Of a stretch of DNA of 48,845 nt, positions 43,233 through 48,845 are shown in pieces. The stretch lies in the NCBI GenBank assembly GCA_007118695.1, contig SKRC01000159.1, positions 1-48,845 of the forward strand, given 5' to 3'. Under the pieces are notes generated by a model. That model worked only from the letters and a program-made list of their open reading frames with translations, was not told the origin of the DNA and ran no database searches. Source of the DNA: Balneolaceae bacterium (GTDB taxonomy: Bacteria; Bacteroidota; Rhodothermia; Balneolales; Balneolaceae). The number at the start of each line of letters is the position of its first letter. The first letter of the stretch is position 1. Position numbers and translations under genes: made by a program.

Positions 43233-43420
43233 ATCCCGGAGGATTGATGAGTAAAATAAAAGCGGATTGTTATGTTTATTGACGGTTCGAGAGTTGAGTG
43301 ACAGCACTTCATCAGTACACTTGGATGAATTGGTGAGTTGGAAGGAGACTGGATGCTGATCCGATGGACTTGTCAGGTATAGTGACGGTTTCCAGGACTT
43401 TATTTCCAGTTTGATTTTGA
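43233..43420. repeat. Right copy of the diverged direct repeat flanking gdhA
   Basis: This is the partner of 41464-41650, same orientation. Inside it CACTTGGATGAAT is echoed at 43514-43525 as ACTTGGATGAAT. The remainder up to the terminator at 43554 shows no gene. Confidence 0.65.
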
Positions 43421-43553
43421 TGATAGGTTTGAAAATCGGATGTTATTCAGGGATTCATCAGTTGTGGGAAACCATACTTTTTAACATTTTACGGTGCATA
43501 AATTAGTGAAGTAAACTTGGATGAATATCGGTGACTTCGTCAGCCGGAGGCAT

Positions 43554-43590
43554 AAAAAAAGCGAGGGGTAGGTCAATGCCCCTCGCTTTT
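43554..43590 (-). terminator. Strong intrinsic terminator of the NirK-like gene
   Basis: AAAAGCGAGGGG and CCCCTCGCTTTT pair perfectly over a ten-base loop. On the minus strand the stem is followed by a run of seven T, so it is a classical rho-independent terminator 42 bases after the NirK-like stop. The flanking A and T runs make it usable in both directions. Confidence 0.9.
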
Positions 43591-43631
43591 AGATAGATGA
43601 CTTTGCAGGCTGAAAAATCAGCCGGTGTGAT

Positions 43632-45332
43632 TTATTCCTGGCCGGATTGCCCATTCCTGCGCCAGGCTGCCACGGCGATAACCAGAGCCAGTAAGGCAGG
43701 AACCATTGGCCACATGATGCCGGCGATGTCACGTTCGGTGTCCACTTCCCTCACGTTGATGACACCTTCCATATAAGGGTGTGGCGTACAGATATAGGTA
43801 TATTCCCCCTCTTCTTCAAAGGTGTAACTCCAGCTCTCGGCATGGGCAAGCATTGGAGAGGCGAAACTTGTTGGCCCTGAAGTTGCGACCGCATTGTGGA
43901 TACCGGAAAACTCACCGGCAAGGAAACTGAATACATCCTCGTTAATCCAGGTAACGGTTGTTCCGGGTGTAATATCCACCGTTTTGGGATAGTAGGAATT
44001 GCCAATGATCCGTACGGTTACTTCATCGGTATCATTGCCATAGCTAACAGGAGGATCGACATCCGGTGAGCCCGGCCTGAACGGGGTGATTATCCGGGAA
44101 GCCTCTTCCTTCAGCTCAGCCAGTTCCTCTTCGCTGTATTCCGGTCCGTCACCGAGTACTACTTTCGGAAAGTCATTGGGATCTGCATTACTATCTCCCA
44201 CCAACAGACCAATGGCACCTTTGCTGGTGGATCCGACAGCATGGGAGAGCATGGTGAAGGCTCCCTCATCCGGTGGCATGCGGAATTCCACAACCCAGGA
44301 ATCCGAAGGGCCGGCTGTTACAGTCTGACCTCCTTCCAATACATTTGCCGGGTGTCCCTGCCAGTAGGCATAGTCCCAGATGATCCCGACCAGGTGAAAA
44401 GTGGACAGAAGATTGGGTCCGACATTCAGGAAATTGATGCGAATATAATCTCCCGGTCTAGCAACAATGGGTTCTTTCACATACCGGAAAATATCACCGT
44501 TAAAAGTAACATACCTGGCGTTTCCTTCCACAGCATCCTTGCCGCTTGTGTACCATTCGTGCTGGTTTAAAAATATTTCGACATCCGGGCCATGTCCAAG
44601 CTCCTCTTCCAGCCTGAATTTCTGTTCAGCCGGCTCCACCACCATCATTCCGTACTGTCCAAAAAGAACGTGCATGGGGATGGCGTGGCCGCCCGGGGCA
44701 CAATGATAGAGATATACGCCCGGATGGGTAGCTCTGAATTTTATGGATCTGGATTCACCGGCCGGAATTTCACCCAGGTATTTGGAGGTTTGGGTGTAGG
44801 CGGCGTGTATGGAGGCGCCGTGTGGAATAGATCCATTGTTCTGCACAATGATCTCAACAATATCACCCTCAGTAACCCTGATGGTTGGCCCGGGGATTTT
44901 TTTGTTGATCCGGAAACCATCATAAATCACTCCATTGCCAAGGTATGCCAAGCCCTCATCCATATCGATGGTAAAGCTGACATCGGCCTCGACGTCCTGA
45001 TCGACGTAACTCGTAGGCGGGATTGACAGGCTGGCATCCCGTTCGATGATTTCAATAAAATCCGGGTCCGAATCCTGTTCCATTTCTGTAAACAGATGAC
45101 GGGTGGCTTCGGCATAGTCCAATGGAAGGTTTTTTTGTGCTTCCATAGCAGCCACCAATTCTTTGCCGACAATCGTCTCGCTTAAGTCTTTTTCGATCTG
45201 CTTTTTGTATAGCGCATTGCATGCCGGGCATGCCAATGCAGTCTCAATAAAAACAAGAGAGAAAAGACCGGTTAAGACAAAAGCCAAGACTCCAAGAGGT
45301 ATAAGTTTGAAGGAAAATAATTTTTGAGTCAT
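43632..45332 (-). CDS. NirK-like copper protein with extra C-terminal cupredoxin and membrane anchor
   Basis: A 566-residue exported copper protein. It has a signal peptide with C-P-A-C (Cys35/38), a helical stretch (to about 110), a two-domain NirK-like core (about 115-380), a third plastocyanin-like domain (about 436-528; His479, Cys515, His518, Met521) and a C-terminal helix (538-557). In the core, H-G-A-S-I-H (171-176), Y-H-C (209-211), M-H-V (His221), F-H-L-V-G (His313) and S-H-A-V-G (His364) fit type 1 and type 2 copper ligands of nitrite reductase. Two key positions differ from classical NirK: the catalytic Asp in H-N-V-D-F-H is Ser174, and the axial Met of type 1 copper is Gln226 (G-Q-Y-G for G-M-Y-G). 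Nitrite reduction to NO is likely from neighbours but not assured. Confidence 0.8.
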   Translation of the reverse strand: MTQKLFSFKLIPLGVLAFVLTGLFSLVFIETALACPACNALYKKQIEKDLSETIVGKELVAAMEAQKNLPLDYAEATRHLFTEMEQDSDPDFIEIIERDASLSIPPTSYVDQDVEADVSFTIDMDEGLAYLGNGVIYDGFRINKKIPGPTIRVTEGDIVEIIVQNNGSIPHGASIHAAYTQTSKYLGEIPAGESRSIKFRATHPGVYLYHCAPGGHAIPMHVLFGQYGMMVVEPAEQKFRLEEELGHGPDVEIFLNQHEWYTSGKDAVEGNARYVTFNGDIFRYVKEPIVARPGDYIRINFLNVGPNLLSTFHLVGIIWDYAYWQGHPANVLEGGQTVTAGPSDSWVVEFRMPPDEGAFTMLSHAVGSTSKGAIGLLVGDSNADPNDFPKVVLGDGPEYSEEELAELKEEASRIITPFRPGSPDVDPPVSYGNDTDEVTVRIIGNSYYPKTVDITPGTTVTWINEDVFSFLAGEFSGIHNAVATSGPTSFASPMLAHAESWSYTFEEEGEYTYICTPHPYMEGVINVREVDTERDIAGIMWPMVPALLALVIAVAAWRRNGQSGQE

Positions 45333-45668
45333 AATAAGCTCCTGAATGTTAAGTGATATATAGTGTGAAAATTAAAATTAATATACATTTAATAATTGTA
45401 ATATGTTTTTTAATATTTTTGTGATTTAATAAATATATAACCTTTAAATATGGGCAGGTAGTTGCACGCCTGAATAGAATCGTATCTCAGTGTTGCAAAA
45501 AAATTTGATTAGACGGAGGCTTTGCAAAATCAAGACTTTTGTACCAGATTTTAACCAAAGGATTTGCAAAATCGCAGCATCCCGAAAATATTTGAGATGT
45601 GAGGATTAATAAATCCAATAAAGTCCCGACAACTGTCGGGAGACACAAAGACGGATATGCAAAGTCTC
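45333..45668. other. Gene-free region upstream of the NirK-like gene
   Basis: There is no supportable gene. The first 100 bases are very AT-rich, as expected for the NirK-like promoter. TTTGCAAAATC occurs twice (45521-45531, 45563-45573). TCCCGACA-AC-TGTCGGGA (45624-45641) is a perfect hairpin that, read on the minus strand, is followed by CTTTATT and may end the small cysteine-rich gene at 45669. GGAGAC..GTCTCC (45639-45644, 45664-45669) can pair around it. Confidence 0.6.
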
Positions 45669-46040
45669 CTAACCGAGTTTGGGAGGCGGGGCATTGAGTT
45701 GGGCAAAGATGATCATTTCATCTTCACTCAAATGAATGTATAATTCAGAATGAATTGGCAGGATAGCACTGTCGGGAGACAGGGAGTAAACCAGGGGGAC
45801 AGGATAATAATCAAGATCAAGCATCTCACGGTTCATCTTATTGTTGCAGTCACAGGTCTCAATGCAGAAATCCTCCGTGCATATTTCCTCATTGCACATT
45901 ATATCCGTATTGACTCTGCTGTTAAAGATCGATTCCGTGATATCACCGTAGAACAGATGATACTCCACCATAGGCATGACAGGCTGAAACACACCGATCA
46001 GAAAAGATATAAGCAATATGATGGAATAAATTTTTTTCAT
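45669..46040 (-). CDS. Small exported cysteine-rich protein, paralogue of 34546-34917
   Basis: A 123-residue protein starting M-K-K-I-Y-S-I-I-L-L-I-S-F-L-I-G with a signal or anchor helix, then V-E-Y-H-L-F-Y-G. Six cysteines are clustered in M-C-N-E-E-I-C-T-E-D-F-C-I-E-T-C-D-C-N, which could bind a metal. The tail N-A-P-P-P-K-L-G matches the D-I-P-P-P-K tail of the paralogue. It precedes the NirK-like gene on the same strand and is divergent from the second RIC gene, sharing operator-like site E with it. An ATG at 46052 would add four residues. The function is unknown; association with copper and NO genes at both loci is the best clue. Confidence 0.75.
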   Translation of the reverse strand: MKKIYSIILLISFLIGVFQPVMPMVEYHLFYGDITESIFNSRVNTDIMCNEEICTEDFCIETCDCNNKMNREMLDLDYYPVPLVYSLSPDSAILPIHSELYIHLSEDEMIIFAQLNAPPPKLG

Positions 46041-46139
46041 CTGTTCAGGCATTTTAGCCGGAAATAAAGATACCGGATTAGCTGTTGATCGTTGATCTGT
46101 CTAATCCTGTTACCACTTAAAGAATAATAAAAAATAATT

Positions 46140-46159
46140 TAAAGACAAAATACTCTTTA
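46140..46159. promoter_or_regulatory. Operator-like inverted repeat, site E
   Basis: TAAAGA, eight bases, then TCTTTA form a perfect 6-bp-arm repeat between the divergent small cysteine-rich gene and the second RIC gene. A wider pair, AAAGAATAA (46120-46128) and TTATTCTTT, surrounds it. The spacing is the same as in sites A to D. The rest of 46041-46352 shows only the 11-base AATGGTTGCAT match on the minus strand (46247-46257). Confidence 0.55.
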
Positions 46160-46352
46160 TTCTTTATTATATCTTCACAATCAATACTTAGATTGAGCCA
46201 TAGGAATCAACAGGGTCTGTTTTTGGAGGTGATTTGGCTGCTGATTATGCAACCATTTCCGGGCAGTGAAAATGAAACCGGCCTTATTATTTCAGCCTTT
46301 GTGTTTAAGACAGAGGCCTAAGGAAATTAGAATCAAATACACTGGAACAATT

Positions 46353-47081
46353 ATGAATACTGGAATTTTAGCATCAAACCTGGAAAAAGAGACGGTCGGT
46401 GAGATTGTGGCCAAAAACTATCACGCAGCCGGCGTGTTTCGCCATTTCGGGATCGACTTCTGCTGCGGCGGAGACATCTCGCTTGAAGAGGCCTGTGAGA
46501 AGCGCAACGTTGATACAAAAAAAGTAATGCATGAGCTGTCGCATATCCCGTGGGATCAACCGTCAGCCGATGAAAACTACCAGGCCTGGGAGCCCGATTT
46601 TCTCATCGATCATATTAAAAACACACATCACCGGTTTGTCCTCAGTAAAACCGATGAAATTTTGGGTTATGCTGCCAAGGTTGAAAAAGTACACGGACAA
46701 TCGCGTCCCGAAAATGTTGAAATTTTTCACATTTTCAAAGACCTCACAAAAGAACTTCTCCGGCATCTTGAAGACGAAGAAACCAGGGTGTTTCCTCTGA
46801 TTGAAGAGATCTACAGCAAGCGGTTAAAAGGCCAGGAAATTCCGGTTGGACAGATTGATGCTCTTCAAAAGGAGCTCGATGATATGGTGGCTGACCACGA
46901 AGGAGCCGGAGATGCGATGAAAACGATCCGGCAGCTGAGCCATAATTTCACGCCACCCGAAGGGGCCTGTGCGACCTATCGAATTTTTTATCAAAATCTG
47001 GAAGGCTTCGAAAAGGATCTGCACAAACACGTACACCTGGAGAACAATATCCTGTTCAAAAAAGCCGAAAAATACATTTGA
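46353..47081 (+). CDS. ric: RIC/ScdA/YtfE iron-sulfur repair di-iron protein
   Basis: A 242-residue protein of the RIC family, which repairs Fe-S clusters damaged by NO or peroxide. The N-terminal ScdA domain has F-R-H-F-G-I-D-F-C-C-G-G and the closing C-E-K-R. The hemerythrin part carries di-iron ligands in I-K-N-T-H-H-R-F, L-R-H-L-E-D-E-E-T-R-V-F-P, V-A-D-H-E-G-A-G and D-L-H-K-H-V-H-L-E-N-N-I-L-F. The ATG at 46353 gives the normal family start M-N-T-G-I-L; a longer frame from a GTG at 46266 is unlikely. It is divergent from the small cysteine-rich gene with operator-like site E between them. The window thus encodes two RIC-type proteins, only this one with the cysteine pair. Confidence 0.93.
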   Translation: MNTGILASNLEKETVGEIVAKNYHAAGVFRHFGIDFCCGGDISLEEACEKRNVDTKKVMHELSHIPWDQPSADENYQAWEPDFLIDHIKNTHHRFVLSKTDEILGYAAKVEKVHGQSRPENVEIFHIFKDLTKELLRHLEDEETRVFPLIEEIYSKRLKGQEIPVGQIDALQKELDDMVADHEGAGDAMKTIRQLSHNFTPPEGACATYRIFYQNLEGFEKDLHKHVHLENNILFKKAEKYI

Positions 47082-47088
47082 AATCAGT

Positions 47089-47132
47089 GTATCTGTGAAT
47101 CAGTGTGTCAGGGCTACAGTGTGTCAGTGTGT
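47089..47132. repeat. CAGTGTGT octamer repeat after the RIC gene
   Basis: Units CAGTGTGT, CAGGGCTA, CAGTGTGT and CAGTGTGT run from 47101 to 47132, preceded by AATCAGTGTATCTGTGAAT. The spacing is eight bases rather than the seven seen at 2044 and 30251. Nothing else is seen in 47082-47295. Confidence 0.7.
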
Positions 47133-47295
47133 CAATGATCGATACTTTAGAGATCAGAGTTCAGCGGACGATGTGGCTGTGTTCGCTGTCCTGATGTGGG
47201 GAAGAGTGGTCAGTTACCGGGAAAATACAGTATTGCAATAAACCCATTTGTCAATTCGGTGAAACCAATGAGCGATAACGTAATCAAAAAACAAG

Positions 47296-48759
47296 TTATT
47301 CGATAAGGTTTCCAGTAATTTCATGGACTCCAAAGCTCAATAATAATTGTTCTGATTTCTCTGTATCATTAATATTGAATTTGAGTTCTATTTCAGATGT
47401 AGTATCAAAAAATGAACTTTCGGATGATGGCAGAAATGTTAGTCCCTGTTCCCCTGGAAATTTAATTACCAGGCCTTTACCAGAAACATTAATTTCTATC
47501 AGCATTCCGGTTTCCAGTTGATATAATCCGGTATAGTTTTCCAGGATTTCCGGCTGTATTTCAGCAATGGTTCTTTTAACCGGCTTGTAATCGGGCCAGT
47601 TATAATGAAAGGCAACTGTCCGGAGAATTTCCATAGCAAGGCGCGTACCGTTATCCGAGTTGGACATAACAACGATTCCCTGCCCGGTTTTTGCAAATGC
47701 AACCATATAACATCTAAAACCTTTATTCGCACCGGAATGTTTAAAGTTTATAGAATCATCCTGGCCTGCTAATTCTGGCCCAAGTCCCCAGCCACCTTTA
47801 TCAGGAGTGAGCATTTCATTGACTAATTCAACAGAAAGAATTTTTCCTGTACCATTGAGTAAAGTCTGTTGTTTATCAATGATCCACTGTGATATATCAC
47901 CAGGCGTAGTCCACAGACCAGCTGCAGCTTGTTCAGGATAGTGATACCAACCACCTGAAACCGGTCTGTCTCCATTTATGTGTCCGATTGCCGCTTGATT
48001 TTCCATTAGTTTTGGGAGTGGCTGTGAAAATGTACTATTAGTCATTTCAAGCGGTTCCAGGACCACCTGTTTCATCAATTCTGAAAATGAATTATCGGTA
48101 ACATCCTCGATGATCTGCTGGATTATAGTATAACCCCCGCCAGAATAACTCCATTGGTTACCGGGTATACTGTTGGCTCGTATAGGATTAGTGTTAACCG
48201 AACCTGTTCCTTCTAATATTTCTCGTAGTTCTGGCAGTTCTTCCTGGCTGGCAGGATAACCAGGAAAGCCATGAACGTTAATCCCGGCCGTATGATTGAG
48301 TAGATGTCTGAGGGTTACCGGTTGTGTTTCAGTGTGACTGTTTTCCGGCAGTTTCCAGCTATGCAAATATTCATTTATATCTTCGTCTAGTTCAATCGAT
48401 CCTTTTTCGGTAAGGTAAAGTACGGCGGTAGCAGTCAATGGTTTACTCATGGATGCAGCCTGAAAAAGTGTTGAATTGGTTATCGGTATATCACTTCCTG
48501 CCCTCAGTTTGCCAAAACCTCCGGTCCACACAATTTTGTTTTCGTTAATAACAGCAATACTGACACCGGGTACCTTAAAGTGATCCATTCTATCTTTGAT
48601 GGGCTGTGACTGTGGCCTCTCTCCGTCGATCAAAACTGCAGGTAGCAGTCGATGTTCAATCTCATCACTGATATCAACAACAGGATATTCAGATTGAGCA
48701 CAAGTTGAATTAAATGCTAATATAGATAAAAATAGTATATGAAGTATTTTTCGAATCAT
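47296..48759 (-). CDS. Serine hydrolase, class C beta-lactamase-like
   Basis: A 487-residue exported protein of the beta-lactamase/D-alanyl carboxypeptidase superfamily. I place the start at 48759, giving the signal peptide M-I-R-K-I-L-H-I-L-F-L-S-I-L-A ending at C-A-Q. The longer frame from 48804 reads through a poly-T tract (five Phe) and is unlikely. The nucleophile motif S-M-S-K (Ser103, Lys106) and the Tyr motif Y-S-G-G-G-Y are present. H-S-G-A-N-K-G stands where KTG-like motifs occur. A C-terminal beta-rich domain (about 390-487) resembles the extra lipocalin-like domain of esterase-type members. The substrate may be a peptide or ester; true antibiotic hydrolysis is not implied. Confidence 0.88.
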   Translation of the reverse strand: MIRKILHILFLSILAFNSTCAQSEYPVVDISDEIEHRLLPAVLIDGERPQSQPIKDRMDHFKVPGVSIAVINENKIVWTGGFGKLRAGSDIPITNSTLFQAASMSKPLTATAVLYLTEKGSIELDEDINEYLHSWKLPENSHTETQPVTLRHLLNHTAGINVHGFPGYPASQEELPELREILEGTGSVNTNPIRANSIPGNQWSYSGGGYTIIQQIIEDVTDNSFSELMKQVVLEPLEMTNSTFSQPLPKLMENQAAIGHINGDRPVSGGWYHYPEQAAAGLWTTPGDISQWIIDKQQTLLNGTGKILSVELVNEMLTPDKGGWGLGPELAGQDDSINFKHSGANKGFRCYMVAFAKTGQGIVVMSNSDNGTRLAMEILRTVAFHYNWPDYKPVKRTIAEIQPEILENYTGLYQLETGMLIEINVSGKGLVIKFPGEQGLTFLPSSESSFFDTTSEIELKFNINDTEKSEQLLLSFGVHEITGNLIE

Positions 48760-48762
48760 TTT

Positions 48763-48778
48763 AAAAAAAAAAAAAAAA
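48763..48778. repeat. 16-base poly-A tract just upstream of the serine hydrolase start
   Basis: Sixteen consecutive A on the plus strand (T on the coding strand) lie three bases upstream of the ATG at 48759. Homopolymers this long slip easily and can change spacing to the ribosome site or promoter. Confidence 0.9.
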
Positions 48779-48845
48779 TGAAGAATGACGTGTCGAAGAA
48801 ACAATTCAATACTAAATTATTATAATTTGACTTAAGGATGTCAAG

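Noticed and set aside
43632-45332. A laccase-type multicopper oxidase
   Set aside because: The H-x-H pairs and H-C-H triad needed for a trinuclear copper centre are absent; the histidine pattern fits NirK type 1 and type 2 sites, though with substitutions.

Overview
The window looks like chromosomal DNA of a marine or saline member of the Balneolota/Rhodothermota branch of the Bacteroidota-FCB group. This is inferred from the mix of carboxypeptidase-regulatory-domain outer membrane receptors, paired FtsX permeases, a b-type/pentaheme cytochrome next to a CRTAC1-type FG-GAP protein, Rrf2 regulators, a CuA-containing NO-reductase-like oxidase, moderate G+C and mostly weak Shine-Dalgarno sequences. 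No rRNA, tRNA, CRISPR array, complete insertion sequence or phage gene was seen.

Layout. 1-5.9 kb, all minus strand: the 5' end of uvrA, a CE15 glucuronoyl esterase with a decayed partial copy behind it, a large outer membrane beta-barrel protein and a CE4 polysaccharide deacetylase. 6.1-12.3 kb: a MacA-like adaptor with two MacB-type permeases but no ATPase gene, a long imperfect inverted repeat, a PIN-domain toxin relic and ftsH. 12.5-16.2 kb: a mobA relic, a thioredoxin-like [2Fe-2S] ferredoxin, a 606-residue unknown protein that seems to have lost 34 C-terminal residues to a nonsense codon, and an Rrf2 regulator. 16.3-19.3 kb: tryptophanase plus a TrpB2-type tryptophan synthase beta chain. 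19.5-24.3 kb: an operon for a cytochrome b/pentaheme c fusion, an FG-GAP/ASPIC protein and a TPR protein.

24.5-47.1 kb is a nitric-oxide, copper and iron-sulfur island. It holds an Acg-like nitroreductase-fold protein, a second three-cysteine Rrf2 regulator, an oxidase operon (a heme-copper-oxidase-fold paralogue lacking the CuB His-His pair, a one-helix peptide, a CuA subunit II, and a catalytic subunit with Gln where oxidases have the cross-linked Tyr), a SCO-like copper chaperone, a fusion of cytochrome b, two [4Fe-4S] clusters and an MvhD-like domain, an OprC/NosA-type copper receptor with a His/Met-rich lipoprotein, two RIC/ScdA-type di-iron repair proteins, a SufR-like regulator, a triple-rhodanese sulfurtransferase, glutamate dehydrogenase inside diverged direct repeats, and a NirK-like copper protein with an extra cupredoxin domain and a C-terminal membrane anchor. 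A serine hydrolase ends the window.

How it may work together (inference): the NirK-like protein would make NO from nitrite; the oxidase-like complex would reduce NO with electrons from the cytochrome b/ferredoxin fusion; SCO and the copper receptor would supply copper; the RIC proteins, SufR-like regulator and Rrf2 regulators would sense and repair Fe-S damage. The best unifying signal is a previously unlabelled inverted repeat, AGA-N8-TCT with longer arms, found at five intergenic sites: in front of one Rrf2 gene, twice in front of the oxidase operon, in front of the copper-uptake operon, and between the divergent RIC and small cysteine-rich genes. It may define one regulon across the island.
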